Positions 1-14,091 of a DNA stretch of 64,000 nucleotides are shown one piece after another; the first letter of the stretch is position 1, and each line of letters starts with the position of its first letter. The notes beneath the pieces are model-generated. The model saw nothing but the letters and a program-made list of their open reading frames with translations, had not been told where the DNA came from and did no database searches. The DNA lies in the NCBI GenBank assembly GCA_020002185.1, contig CM034532.1:27325805-27389804 (forward strand), given 5' to 3'. The DNA comes from Paraescarpia echinospica. Its lineage: Eukaryota > Annelida > Polychaeta > Sabellida > Siboglinidae. The translations under genes and the position numbers were made by a program.

Positions 1-3000
1 AACGCACCATGAGTCCTCCAAAGAAGCTTTTTAAATGAAAGAACACGCATGCGAAGATGTAATTGACCCATTCAGAATGCATGTTGACTGTTGACGCAAA
101 ATATTGTGTAATGATAGTTCCACTGAGAATCACCTTTTACAGACAAGACCTCAGACAAGATAGCTTGCTGCAGGACAATATTAATGAGTGCAATAAGGCG
201 TAATGAAATAATCACACCGGAGATATGAAAATGTGCCTAAATTGTATAATAGATGCTGCTCATTCAATCATCTGGCCGTACAAGAGCATTTATGAGCCAT
301 TGGTCTACTTCAATGTCAGCCATTGGTCTACTTTAATGGTGAAATGGTGACATTATATGGCTACTTCTTGATGACGTATCCTCAATCCACCAAGTAAACT
401 GAGAAAACACTTCTGGTCAGCTTTCCATGAAATACAGAAATTAATGGAGTGATAATTCAACTTGTGGACTATTTTTCATGGTAACTTATAAGATTCGATG
501 AATAGAGACCAACGTATGACAACAGGAATCTACAGACAATGAAGTTCATTATGAACTCCTTTTAAGAAATTGAGAACCTTCTCACATTCTGTAATTTTCA
601 TATTCAACGTTTATTCATGTGCCATGATCTGCCAGCAATTAACACAATGACACAATTGATGCAAACGCACCATGAGTCCTCCAAAGAAGCTTTTTAAATG
701 AAAGAACACGCATGCAAGATGTAATTGACCCATTCGGAATGCATGTTGACTGTTGACGCAAAATATTGTGTAATGATAGTTCCACTGAGAATCACCTTTT
801 ACAGACAAGACCTAGCTTGCATCAGGACAATATTAATGAGTGCAATAAGGCGTAATGAAATAATCACACCGGAGATATGAAAATGTGCCTAAATTGTATA
901 ACAGATGCTGCTCATTCAATCATCTGGCCGTACAAGAGCATTTATCAGCCATTGGTCTACTTCAATGTCAGCCATTGGTCTACTTTAATGGTGAAATGGT
1001 GACATTATATGGCTACTTCTTGATGACGTATCCTCAATCCACCAAGTAAACTGAGAAAACACTTCTGGTCAGCTTTCCATGAAATACAGAAATTAATGGA
1101 GTGATAATTCAACTTGTGGACTATTTTTGATGGTAACTTATAAGATTCGATGAATAGAGACCAACGTATGACAACAGGAATCTACAGACAATGAAGTTCA
1201 TTATGAACTCCTTTTAAGAAATTGAGAACCTTCTCACATTCTGTAATTTTCATATTCAACGTTTATTCATGTGCCATGATCTGCCAGCAATTAACACAAT
1301 GACACAATTGTATGCAAACGCACCATGAGTCCTCCAAAGAAGCTTTTTAAATGAAAGAACACGCATGCGAAGATGTAATTGACCCATTCAGAATGCATGT
1401 TGACTGTTGACGCAAAATATTGTGTAATGATAGTTCCACTGAGAATCACCTTTTACAGACAAGACCTCAGACAAGATAGCTTGCTGCAGGACAATATTAA
1501 TGAGTGCAGTGCGGCGTAATGAAATAATCACACCGGAGATATGAAAATGTGCCTAAATTGTATAACAGATGCTGCTCATTCAATCATCTGGCCATTGGTC
1601 TACTTCAATGTCAGCCATTGGTCTACTTTAATGGTGAAATGGTGACATTATATGGCTACTTCTTGATGACGTATCCTCAATCCACCAAGTAAACTGAGAA
1701 AACACTTCTGGTCAGCTTTCCATGAAATACAGAAATTAATGGAGTGATAATTCAACTTGTGGACTATTTTTGATGGTAACTTATAAGATTCGATGAATAG
1801 AGACCAACGTATGACAACAGGAATCTACAGACAATGAAGTTCATTATGAACTCCTTTTAAGAAATTGAGAACCTTCTCACATTCTGTAATTTTCATATTC
1901 AACGTTTATTCATGTGCCATGATCTGCAAGCAATTAACACAATGACACAATTGTATGCAAACGCACCATGAGTCCTCCAAAGAAGCTTTTTAAATGAAAG
2001 AACACGCATGCGAAGATGTAATTGACCCATTCAGAATGCATGTTGACTGTTGACGCAAAATATTGTGTAATGATAGTTCCACTGAGAATCACCTTTTACA
2101 GACAGACCTCAGACAAGATAGCTTGCTGCAGGACAATATTAATGAGTGCAGTGCGGCGTAATGAAATAATCACACCGGAGATATGAAAATGTGCCTAAAT
2201 TGTATAAAAGATGCTGCTCATTCAATCATCTGGCCATACAAGAGCATTTATCAGCCATTGGTCTATTTCAATGTCAGCCATTGGTCTACTTTAATGGTGA
2301 AATGGTGACATTATATGGCTACTTCTTGATGACGTATCCTCAATCCACCAAGTAAACTGAGAAAACACTTCTGGTCAGCTTTCCATGAAATACAGAAATT
2401 AATGGAGTGATAATTCAACTTGTGGACTATTTTTGATGGTAACTTATAAGATTCGATGAATAGAGACCAACGTATCACAACAGGAATCTACAAACAATGA
2501 AGTTCATTATGAACTCCTTTTAAGAAAATGAGAACTTTCTCACATTCTGTAATTTTCATATTCAACGTTTATTCATGTGCCATGATCTGCCAGCAATTAA
2601 CACAATGACACAATTGTATGCAAACGCACCATGAGTCCTCCAAAGAAGCTTTTTAAATGAAAGAACACGCATGCGAAGATGTAATTGACCCATTCAGAAT
2701 GCATGTTGACTGTTGACGCAAAATATTGTGTAATGATAGTTCCACTGAGAATCACCTTTTACAGACAAGACCTCAGACAAGATAGCTTGCTGCAGGACAA
2801 TATTAATGAGTGCAGTGCGGCGTAATTAAATAATCACACCGGAGATATGAAAATGTGCCTAAATTGTATAACAGATGCTGCTCATTCAATCATCTGGCCA
2901 TTGGTCTACTTCAATGTCAGCCATTGGTCTACTTTAATGGTGAAATGGTGACATTATATGGCTACTTCTTGATGACGTATCCTCAATCCACCAAGTAAAC

Positions 3001-3190
3001 TGAGAAAACACTTCTGGTCAGCTTTCCATGAAATACAGAAATTAATGGAGTGATAATTCAACTTGTGGACTATTTTTGATGGTAACTTATAAGATTCGAT
3101 GAATAGAGACCAACGTATGACAACAGGAATCTACAAACAATGAAGTTCATTATGAACTCCTTTTAAGAAAATGAGAACCTTCTCACATTC
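1..3190. repeat. Tandem array of ~650-bp satellite units, first block
   Basis: About five head-to-tail copies. The landmark GCCATGATCTGC recurs at about 621, 1273, 1916, 2579 and 3222, giving spacings of 643-663 bp. Copies differ by a few per cent plus small indels, such as a 20-bp loss near 1590 and 2897. All frames contain several stops, so these short units are not genes. They look like shortened, decayed versions of the long units that follow. Confidence 0.95.
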
Positions 3191-3217
3191 TGTTATTTTC
3201 ATATTCAACGTTTATTC

Positions 3218-3589
3218 ATGTGCCATGATCTGCCAGCAATAAACACAATGACACAACTCTATGCAAACGCCACCATGAGCTCTCCAAAGAAGCTTTTTAA
3301 ATGCAAGAATACGCATATGGAAGATGTAATACAGGTTATATCTGACCCACTGAGGATGTATGTTGACTTGGTAAAATGTTGTGTAATGATAGTTCCACTG
3401 AGAATCAGCTTCTACAGAGAAGACCACAAACAATATGAATTTAATGAGTGCAGTGCAACACAACAAAACAATCACACAGGAGAGAAGGGAATCTGCCTAA
3501 AATGCATAATAGATCCTGCAAAACGCTGTGTATTGATAGTTGAGAATCACCTTTTACAGAGAAGACCTCAGAAAAGATGGCTTGTGTAA
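3218..3589 (+). pseudogene. Zinc-finger-like ORF remnant (123 codons) in long unit 1
   Basis: This open frame is nearly unchanged in the copies at 4844-5215 and 19803-20174. Around residues 75-98 it reads NECSATQQNNHTGEKGICLK followed by a Cys. HTGEKG next to Cys pairs resembles the H-TGEKP-x-x-C linker of C2H2 zinc-finger proteins. Around residue 29 KKLFKC resembles a finger start. No complete C2H2 finger remains, because the second Cys or the His pair is missing. I read it as a decayed zinc-finger exon preserved by recent array homogenisation, not a working gene. A short unrelated ORF kept by chance is the alternative. Confidence 0.35.
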
Positions 3590-4050
3590 GGACAACATTA
3601 ATGAGTGCAGTGAGGCGTAATGAAATATTCACACCGGAGACGGGGATGTGCCTAAATTGTACAACAGATGCTGCTCATTCAATCATGTGGCCATAGAAGA
3701 GTATTTATAAGCAGTTGGTCTACTTCAATTATGAAATGGTGACATATGATTTGGCTACTTTTCAATCCACCAACTAAACTGAAAAAACATCTCTGGTTAG
3801 CTTTCCATGAAATACAGAATTGAATGGGGTCATAATTAATCTTGTGGACTATTTCTCATGGTAACTTATCAGATTCGATGAATAGAGACCAATGCATGAC
3901 ACCAGGAATTTAACTTCCCTACCCTCTTTTATGGTTTACTGTATTCCGGTAAAATTCTACAGGTGCCAATTGCAAGAAACACAGAATTAAGAGGGACACA
4001 TGTATATTGCTACAGTTGTTGTCACTTCCTGACCAACTCTGCAAGTTCAT

Positions 4051-4233
4051 GTGACCTCATTTGAAACAATAAAGTTCACTATGAACTCCTTTGAAGAAAA
4101 TCAGAACGTTGTTACATTCTGTTATACTCACATTCAATGTTTGTTCATGTGCCGTGATCTGGCAGAAGTACATACGCAGTGCATCCACGGAGATAAGCCA
4201 ATCATAAAAACGTTGACACAACTCTATATGTAA
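4051..4233 (+). pseudogene. 60-codon zinc-finger-like ORF remnant in long unit 1
   Basis: The frame ends in a segment with CLFMCRDLAEVHTQCIHGDK followed by Pro. That is Cys-x3-Cys, then His-x4-His and HGDKP, a linker like TGEKP. Near-identical frames occur at 5677-5859, 13288-13470 and 19010-19192. The spacing between the Cys and His pairs is too short for a normal finger. It supports a zinc-finger origin for the satellite but does not look functional. Confidence 0.3.
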
Positions 4234-4843
4234 ACGCCACCTTGAGCTCTCCAAAGAAGCTTTTTAAATGTAATAATATGGATGTGGAAGGTGCCAACCC
4301 ATTCAAGAAGCATGCTGAGTTAGCGAAAGGTTGTGTAATGATAGTTCCACTGAGAATCACCTTTTACAGAGAAGACCTCAGACAAGATAGCTTGCTTCAG
4401 GACAATATTAATGAGTGCAGTAAGGCGTAATGAAATAATCACACCGGAGATATGAAAAAGTGCCTAAATTGTATAACAGATGCTGCTCATTCAATCATCT
4501 GGCCGTACAAGAGCATTTATCAGCCATTGGTCTACTTCAATGTCAGCCATTGGTCTACTTTAATGGTGAAATGGTGACATTATATGGCTACTTCTTGATG
4601 ACATATCCTCAATCCACCAAGTAAACTGAGAAAACACTTCTGGTCAGCTTTCCATGAAATACAGAATTTAATGGAGTGATAATTCAACTTGTGGACTATT
4701 TTTCATGGTAACTTATAAGATTCGATGAATAGAGACCAACGTATGACAACAGGAATCTACAAACAATGAAGTTCATTATGAACTCCTTTTAAGAAAATGA
4801 GAACCTTCTCACATTCTGTTATTTTCATATTCAACGTTTATTC

Positions 4844-5215
4844 ATGTGCCATGATCTGCCAGCAATTAACACAATGACACAACTCTATGCAAACGCCACC
4901 ATGAGCTCTCCAAAGAAGCTTTTTAAATGCAAGAATACGCATATGGAAGATGTAATACAGGTTATATCTGACCCACTGAGGATGTATGTTGACTTGGTAA
5001 AATGTTGTGTAATGATAGTTCCACTGAGAATCAGCTTCCACAGAGAAGACCACAAACAATATGAATTTAATGAGTGCAGTATGACACAACGAAACAATCA
5101 CACAGGAGAGAAAGGAATCTGCCTAAAATGCATAACAGATGCTGCAAAACGCTGTGTAATGATAGTTGAGAATCACCTTTTACAGAGAAGACCTCAGAAA
5201 AGATGGCATGTGTAA
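4844..5215 (+). pseudogene. Zinc-finger-like ORF remnant in long unit 2
   Basis: Second copy of the 123-codon frame at 3218-3589, with only scattered substitutions (for example Tyr to His in the SFYRED segment and Ala to Met in NECSAT). The HTGEKG linker-like motif is kept. Similarity between copies reflects array homogenisation, so it is not by itself evidence of selection. Confidence 0.33.
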
Positions 5216-5676
5216 GAACAATATTAATGAGTGCAGTGAGGCGTAATGAAATATTCACACCGGAGACGGGGATGTGCCTAAATTGTACAACAGATGCTGC
5301 TCATTCAATCATGTGGCCATAGAAGAGTATTTATAAGCAGTTGGTCTACTTCAATTATGAAATGGTGACATATGATTTGGCTACTTTTCAATCCACCAAC
5401 TAAACTGAAAAAACATCTCTGGTCAGCTTTCCATGAAATACAGAATTGAATGGGGTCATAATTCATCTTGTGGACTATTTCTCATGGTAACTTATCAGAT
5501 TCGATGAATAGAGACCAATGCATGACACCAGGAATTTAACTTCCCTACCCTCTTTTATGGTTTACTGTATTCCGGTAAAATTCTACAGGTGCCAATTGCA
5601 AGAAACACAAAATTAAGAGGGACACATGTATATTGCTACAGTTGTTGTCACTTCCTGACCAACTCTGCAAGTTCAT

Positions 5677-5859
5677 GTGACCTCATTTGAAACAATAAAG
5701 TTCACTATGAACTCCTTTGAAGAAAATCAGAATGTTGTTACATTCTGTTATACTCACATTCAATGTTTGTTCATGTGCCGTGATCTGGCAGAAGTACATA
5801 CGCAGTGCATCCACGGAGATAAGCCAATCATAAAAACGTTGACACAACTCTATATGTAA
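5677..5859 (+). pseudogene. 60-codon zinc-finger-like ORF remnant in long unit 2
   Basis: This encodes the same residues as the frame at 4051-4233, including the HGDKP linker-like motif. It belongs to the second 1626-bp unit. Confidence 0.3.
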
Positions 5860-6450
5860 ACGCCACCTTGAGCTCTCCAAAGAAGCTTTTTAAATGTAAT
5901 AATATGGATGTGGAAGGTGCCAACCCATTCAAGAAGCATGCTGAGTTAGCGAAAGGTTGTGTACTGATAGTTCCACTGAGAATCACCTTTTAGAGAGAAG
6001 ACCTCAGACAAGATAGCTTGCTTCAGGAAAATATTAATGAGTGCAGTAAGGCGTAATGAAATAATCACACCGGAGATATGAAAATGTGCCTAAATTGTAT
6101 AACAGATGCTGCTCATTCAATCATCTGGCCGTACAAGAGCATTTATCAGCCATTGGTCTACTTCAATGTCAGCCATTGGTCTACTTTAATGGTGAAATGG
6201 TGACATTATATGGCTACTTCTTGATGACGTATCCTCAATCCACCAAGTAAACTGAGAAAACACTTCTGGTCAGCTTTCCATGAAATACAGAAATTAATGG
6301 AGTGATAATTCAACTTGTGGACTATTTTTGATGGTAACTTATAAGATTCGATGAATAGAGACCAACGTATCACAACAGGAATCTACAAACAATGAAGTTC
6401 ATTATGAACTCCTTTTAAGAAAATGAGAACCTTCTCACATTCTGTAATTT

Positions 6451-9400
6451 TCATATTCAACGTTTATTCATGTGCCATGATTTGCCAGCAATAAACACCA
6501 TGACACAACTGTAAGCAAACGCACCATGAGTCCTCCAAAGAAGCTTTTTAAATGCAAGAACACGCATGTGAAGATGTAATTGACCCATTCAGAATGCATG
6601 TTGACGGTTGACGCAAAATATTGTGTAATGATAGTTTCACTGAGAATCACCTTTTATAGACAAGACCTCAGACAAGATAGCTTGCATCAGGACAATATTA
6701 ATGAGTGCAATAAGGCGTAATGAAATAATCACACCGGAGATATGAAAATGTGCATAAATTGTATAACAGATGCTGCTCATTCAATCATCTGGCCGTACAA
6801 GAGCATTTATGAGCCATTGGTCTACTTCAATGTCAGCCATTGGTCTACTTTAATGGTGAAATGGTGACATTATATGGCTACTTCTTGATGACGTATCCTC
6901 AATCCACCAAGTAAACTGAGAAAACACTTCTGGTCAGCTTTCCATGAAATACAGAAATTAATGGAGTGATAATTCAACTTGTGGACTATTTTTGATGGTA
7001 ACTTATAAGATTCGATGAATAGAGACCAACGTATCACAACAGGAATCTACAAACAATGAAGTTCATTATGAACTCCTTTTAAGAAAATGAGAACCTTCTC
7101 ACATTCTGTAATTTTCATATTCAACGTTTATTCATGTGCCATGATCTGCCAGCAATTAACACAATGACACAACTGTATGCAAACGCACCATGAGTCCTCC
7201 AAAGAAGCTTTTTAAATGAAAGAACACGCATGCAAAGATGTAATTGACCCATTCAGAATGCATGTTGACTGTTGACGCAAAATATTGTGTAATGATAGTT
7301 CCACTGAGAATCACCTTTTACAGACAAGACCTCAGACAAGATAGCTTGCTGCAGGACAATATTAATGAGTGCAGTGCGGCGTAATGAAATAATCACACCG
7401 GAGATATGAAAATGTGCCTAAATTGTATAACAGATGCTGCTCATTCAATCATCTGGCCGTACAAGAGCATTTATCAGCCATTGGTCTACTTCAATGTCAG
7501 CCATTGGTCTACTTTAATGGTGAAATGGTGACATTATATGGCTACTTCTTGATGACGTATCCTCAATCCACCAAGTAAACTGAGAAAACACTTCTGGTCA
7601 GCTTTCCATGAAATACAGAAATTAATGGAGTGATAATTCAACTTGTGGACTATTTTTGATGGTAACTTATAAGATTCGATGAATAGAGACCAACGTATCA
7701 CAACAGGAATCTACAAACAATGAAGTTCATTATGAACTCCTTTTAAGAAAATGAGAACTTTCTCACATTCTGTAATTTTCATATTCAACGTTTATTCATG
7801 TGCCATGATCTGCCAGCAATTAACACAATGACACAACTGTATGCAAACGCACCATGAGTCCTCCAAAGAAGCTTTTTAAATGAAAGAACACGCATGCAAA
7901 GATGTAATTGACCCATTCAGAATGCATGTTGACTGTTGACGCAAAATATTGTGTAATGATAGTTCCACTGAGAATCACCTTTTACAGACAAGACCTCAGA
8001 CAAGATAGCTTGCTGCAGGACAATATTAATGAGTGCAGTGCGGCGTAATGAAATAATCACACCGGAGATATGAAAATGTGCCTAAATTGTATAAAAGATG
8101 CTGCTCATTCAATCATCTGGCCGTACAAGAGCATTTATGAGCCATTGGTCTACTTCAATGTCAGCCATTGGTCTACTTTAATGGTGAAATGGTGACATTA
8201 TATGGCTACTTCTTGATGACGTATCCTCAATCCACCAAGTAAACTGAGAAAACACTTCTGGTCAGCTTTCCATGAAATACAGAAATTAATGGAGTGATAA
8301 TTCAACTTGTGGACTATTTTTGATGGTAACTTATAAGATTCGATGAATAGAGACCAACGTATGACAACAGGAATCTACAGACAATGAAGTTCATTATGAA
8401 CTCCTTTTAAGAAATTGAGAACCTTCTCACATTCTGTAATTTTCATATTCAACGTTTATTCATGTGCCATGATCTGCCAGCAATTAACACAATGACACAA
8501 TTGTATGCAAACGCACCATGAGTCCTCCAAAGAAGCTTTTTAAATGAAAGAACACGCATGCGAAGATGTAATTGACCCATTCAGAATGCATGTTGACTGT
8601 TGACGCAAAATATTGTGTAATGATAGTTCCACTGAGAATCACCTTTTACAGACAAGACCTCAGACAAGATAGCTTGCTGCAGGACAATATTAATGAGTGC
8701 AGTGCGGCGTAATGAAATAATCACACCGGAGATATGAAAATGTGCCTAAATTGTATAACAGATGCTGCTCATTCAATCATCTGGCCGTACAAGAGCATTT
8801 ATCAGCCATTGGTCTACTTCAATGTCAGCTATTGGTCTACTTTAAAGGTGAAATGGTGACATTATATGGCTACTTCTTGATGACGTATCCTCAATCCACC
8901 AAGTAAACTGAGAAAACACTTCTGGTCAGCTTTCCATGAAATACAGAAATTAATGGAGTGATAATTCAACTTGTGGACTATTTTTTATGGTAACTTATAA
9001 GATTCGACTGAATAGAGACCAACGAAATACAGAAATTAATGGAGTGATAATTCAACTTGTGGACTATTTTTGATGGTAACTTATAAGATTCGATGAATAG
9101 AGACCAACGTATCACAACAGGAATCTACAAACAATGAAGTTCATTATGAACTCCTTTTAAGAAAATGAGAACCTTCTCACATTCTGTAATTTTCATATTC
9201 AACGTTTATTCATGTGCCATGATCTGCCAGCAATTAACACAATGACACAACTGTATGCAAACGCACCATGAGTCCTCCAAAGAAGCTTTTTAAATGAAAG
9301 AACACGCATGCGAAGATGTAATTGACCCATTCAGAATGCATGTTGACTGTTGACGCAAAATATTGTGTAATGATAGTTCCACTGAGAATCACCTTTTACA

Positions 9401-12400
9401 GACAAGACCTCAGACAAGATAGCTTGCTGCAGGACAATATTAATGAGTGCAGTGCGGCGTAATGAAATAATCACACCGGAGATATGAAAATGTGCCTAAA
9501 TTGTATAACAGATGCTGCTCATTCAATCATCTGGCCGTACAAGAGCATTTATCAGCCATTGGTCTACTTCAATGTCAGCCATTGGTCTACTTTAATGGTG
9601 AAATGGTGACATTATATGGCTACTTCTTGATGACGTATCCTCAATCCACCAAGTAAACTGAGAAAACACTTCTGGTCAGCTTTCCATGAAATACAGAAAT
9701 TAATGGAGTGATAATTCAACTTGTGGACTATTTTTGATGGTAACTTATAAGATTCGATGAATAGAGACCAACGTATGACAACAGGAATCTACAGACAATG
9801 AAGTTCATTATGAACTCCTTTTAAGAAATTGAGAACCTTCTCACATTCTGTAATTTTCATATTCAACGTTTATTCATGTGCCATGATCTGCCAGCAATTA
9901 ACACAATGACACAATTGTATGCAAACGCACCATGAGTCCTCCAAAGAAGCTTTTTAAATGAAAGAACACGCATGCGAAGATGTAATTGACCCATTCAGAA
10001 TGCATGTTGACTGTTGACGCAAAATATTGTGTAATGATAGTTCCACTGAGAATCACCTTTTACAGACAAGACCTCAGACAAGATAGCTTGCTGCAGGACA
10101 ATATTAATGAGTGCAGTGCGGCGTAATGAAATAATCACACCGGAGATATGAAAATGTGCCTAAATTGTATAACAGATGCTGCTCATTCAATCATCTGGCC
10201 GTACAAGAGCATTTATCAGCCATTGGTCTACTTCAATGTCAGCTATTGGTCTACTTTAAAGGTGAAATGGTGACATTATATGGCTACTTCTTGATGACGT
10301 ATCCTCAATCCACCAAGTAAACTGAGAAAACACTTCTGGTCAGCTTTCCATGAAATACAGAAATTAATGGAGTGATAATTCAACTTGTGGACTATTTTTT
10401 ATGGTAACTTATAAGATTCGATGAATAGAGACCAACGTATGACAACAGGAATTTACAAACAATGAAGTTCATTATGAACTCCTTTTAAGAAAATGAGAAC
10501 CTTCTCACATTCTGTAATTTTCATATTCAACGTTTATTCATGTGCCAGCAATAAACACCATGACACAACTGTATGCAAACGCACCATGAGTCCTCCAAAG
10601 AAGCTTTTTAAATGAAAGAACACGCATGCGAAGATGTAATTGACCCATTCAGAATGCATGTCGACTGTTGACGCAAAATATTGTGTAATGATAGTTCCAC
10701 TGAGAATCACCTTTTACAGACAAGACCTCAGACAAGATAGCTTGCTGCAGGACAATATTAATGAGTGCAGTGCGGCGTAATGAAATAATCACACCGGAGA
10801 TATAAAAATGTGCCTAAATTGTATAACAGATGCTGCTCATTCAATCATCTGGCCGTACAAGAGCATTTATCAGCCATTGGTCTACTTCAATGTCAGCCAT
10901 TGGTCTACTTTAATGGTGAATTGGTGACATTATATGGCTACTTCTTGATGACGTATCCTCAATCCACCAAGTAAACTGAGAAAACACTTCTGGTCAGCTT
11001 TCCATGAAATACAGAAATTAATGGAGTGATAATTCAACTTGTGGACTATTTTTGATGGTAACTTATAAGATTCGATGAATAGAGACCAACGTATGACAAC
11101 AGGAATCTACAGACAATGAAGTTCATTATGAACTCCTTTTAAGAAATTGAGAACCTTCTCACATTCTGTAATTTTCATATTCAACGTTTATTCATGTGCC
11201 ATGATCTGCAAGCAATTAACACAATGACACAATTGTATGCAAACGCACCATGAGTCCTCCAAAGAAGCTTTTTAAATGAAAGAACACGCATGCGAAGATG
11301 TAATTGACCCATTCAGAATGCATGTTGACTGTTGACGCAAAATATTGTGTAATGATAGTTCCACTGAGAATCACCTTTTACAGACAAGACCTCAGACAAG
11401 ATAGCTTGCTGCAGGACAATATTAATGAGTGCAGTGCGGCGTAATGAAATAATCACACCGGAGATATGAAAATGTGCCTAAATTGTATAACAGATGCTGC
11501 TCATTCAATCATCTGGCCGTACAAGAGCATTTATCAGCCATTGGTCTACTTCAATGTCAGCTATTGGTCTACTTTAAAGGTGAAATGGTGACATTATATG
11601 GCTACTTCTTGATGACGTATCCTCAATCCACCAAGTAAACTGAGAAAACACTTCTGGTCAGCTTTCCATGAAATACAGAAATTAATGGAGTGATAATTCA
11701 ACTTGTGGACTATTTTTTATGGTAACTTATAAGATTCGATGAATAGAGACCAACGTATGACAACAGGAATTTACAAACAATGAAGTTCATTATGAACTCC
11801 TTTTAAGAAAATGAGAACCTTCTCACATTCTGTAATTTTCATATTCAACGTTTATTCATGTGCCAGCAATAAACACCATGACACAACTGTATGCAAACGC
11901 ACCATGAGTCCTCCAAAGAAGCTTTTTAAATGCAAGAACACGCATGTGAAGATGTAATTGACCCATTCAGAATGCATGTTGACTGTTGGTGCAAAATATT
12001 GTGTAATGATAGTTCCACTGAGAATCACCTTTTACAGAGAAGACCTCAGACAAGATAGCTTGCTTCAGGACAATATTAATGAGTGCAGTGCGGCGTAATG
12101 AAATAATCACACCGGAGATATAAAAATGTGCCTAAATTATATAACAGATGCTGCTCATTCAATCATCTGGCCGTACAAGAGCATTTATCAGCCATTGGTC
12201 TACTTCAATGTCAGCCAGTGGTCTACTTCAATGGTGACATTATATGGCTACTTCTTGATGACGTATCCTCAATCCACCAAGTAAACTGAGAAAACACTTC
12301 TGGTCAGCTTTCCATGAAATACAGAAATTAATGGAGTGATAATTCAAGTTGTGGACTATTTTTCATGGTAACTTATAAGATTCGATGAATAGAGACCAAC

Positions 12401-12480
12401 GTATGACAACAGGAATTTACAAACAATGAAGTTCATTATGAACTCCTTTTAAGAAAATAAGAACCTTCTCACATTCTGTT
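6451..12480. repeat. Tandem array of ~650-bp satellite units, second block
   Basis: About nine copies, with landmark positions near 6474, 7138, 7802, 8466, 9216, 9880, 10544, 11198 and 11862. Most are spaced 664 bp. The 8466-9216 interval is about 86 bp longer because the segment AAATACAGAAATTAATGGAG and what follows is partly duplicated at about 8940-9100. Variants shared by alternate copies (AGCTATTGGTCTACTTTAAA near 8827, 10242 and 11562) show a dimeric higher-order repeat. No coding sequence is seen. Confidence 0.93.
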
Positions 12481-13735
12481 ATTTTCATATTCAACGTTTA
12501 TTCATGTGCCATGATCTGCCAGCAATTAACACAATGACACAACTCTATGCAAACGTCACCATAAGCTCATGTGGAAGATGTAATACAGGTTATATCTGAC
12601 CCACTGAGGATGTATGTTGACTTGGTAAAATGTTGTGTAATGATAGTTCAACTGAGAATCAGCTTCTACAGAGAAGTCCACAAACAATATGAATTTAATG
12701 AGTGCAGTGCAACACAACGAAACAATCACACCCAGGAGAGAAGGGAATCTGCCTAAAATGCATAACAGATGCTGCAAAACGCTGTGTAATGATAGTTGAG
12801 AATCACCTTTTACAGAGAAGACCTCAGAAAAGATGGCTTGTGTAAGGACAATATTAATGAGTGCAGTAAGGCGTAATGAAATATTCACACCGGAGATGGC
12901 AATGTGCCTAAATTGAACAACAGATGCTGCTCATTCAATCATGTGGCCGTAGAAGAGTATTTATAAGCCATTGCTCTACTTCAATTATGAAATGGTGACA
13001 TATGATTTGGCTACTTTTCAATCCACCAACTAAACTGAAAAACATCTCTGGTCAGCTTTCCATGAAATACAGAATTGAATGGGGTCATAATTAATCTTGT
13101 GGACTATTTTTCATGGTAACTTATCAGATTCGATGAATAGAGACCAACGCATGACACCAGGAATTTAAATTCCCTACCCTCTTTTATGGTTTACTGTATT
13201 CCGGTAAAATTCTGCAGGTGCCAATTGCAAGAAACACAGAATTAAGAGGGATACATGTATACTTCCTGACCAACTCTGCAAGTTCATGTGACCTCATTTG
13301 AAACAATAAAGTTCACTATGAACTCCTTTGAAGAAAATCAGAACCTTGTTACATTCTGTTATACTCACATTCAATGTTTGTTCATGTGCCGTGATCTGGC
13401 AGAAGTACATACGCAATGCATGCATGAAGATAAGCCAATCATAAAAACGTTGACACAACTCTATATGTAAACGTCACCTTGAGCTCTTCAAAGAAGTTTT
13501 TGAAATGCAATAATATGGATGTAGAAGGTGCCAACCCATTCAAGAAGCATGCTCAGCTAGCGAAAGGTGTAATGTTAGTTCCAGTGAGAATCACCTTTTA
13601 CAGAGAAAACCTGAGACAAGATGGCTTGCATTAGGACAATATTAATGAATGCAGTAAGGCGTAATGAAATAATCACACCGGAGATACGAAAATGTGCCTA
13701 AATTGTATAACAGATGCTGCTCATTCAATCATCTG
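12481..13735. repeat. Third long-type satellite unit, adjoining the LRR unit
   Basis: This contains the two half-units found at 3222 and 4848, with internal deletions; for example, the KKLFKC region is lost near 12565. Frames at 12571-12756 (HTQERR in place of HTGEKG) and 13288-13470 are decayed versions of the zinc-finger-like ORFs. The unit runs into non-satellite DNA at about 13735, the same junction as at 20273. Confidence 0.85.
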
Positions 13736-14091
13736 ACTCTACAACAGTATTTATCACAGACTGGTCTGGCTGTTTTAGAACATGATTTTCAGTCATATAT
13801 GTTTAAACTTGTATAATCTATAAACAATCTAAAACATATTTCACAAAGTAGCACTGTCAGTTTACATCATATTTTGCGAAAGGAAAATATGTATTGTTTT
13901 TTTAAAGTTGACAGTGCATTGATGGGAAGTAGTTTTTATGTTGTGAGTAAATAATTGTACATATAAGTACGCATAAAAATGTTCCGCTGAATTATAATAC
14001 ATAAATCGGTTATAATTAAGTAATATAGATTGTTTTTACGTTCATAATATTACTACATTAATGATCAATGTAATTTGTCCATGAAATGATA
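13736..14091. other. AT-rich spacer between satellite and LRR unit, copy 1
   Basis: Non-coding DNA shared almost base for base with 20274-20639, apart from a few substitutions and a short insertion near 20390. It shows that the satellite end and the LRR unit were duplicated together. I see no gene in it. Confidence 0.8.

Larger units (their letters stand above)
3191..6450. repeat. Two tandem long units (1626 bp) of the same satellite family
   Basis: The landmark at 3222 recurs at 4848 and 6474, exactly 1626 bp apart each time. A variant landmark (GCCGTGATCTGG) lies 929 bp into each unit, at 4151 and 5777. Each long unit therefore holds two related half-units of 929 and 697 bp. The halves share sequence with each other and with the short units. 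The long unit is probably the ancestral form because it keeps the longer open frames. Confidence 0.92.

Noticed and set aside
1..13735. CRISPR-like array
   Set aside because: Units are about 650 bp and contiguous, with no short repeat-spacer pattern. The genome is eukaryotic.
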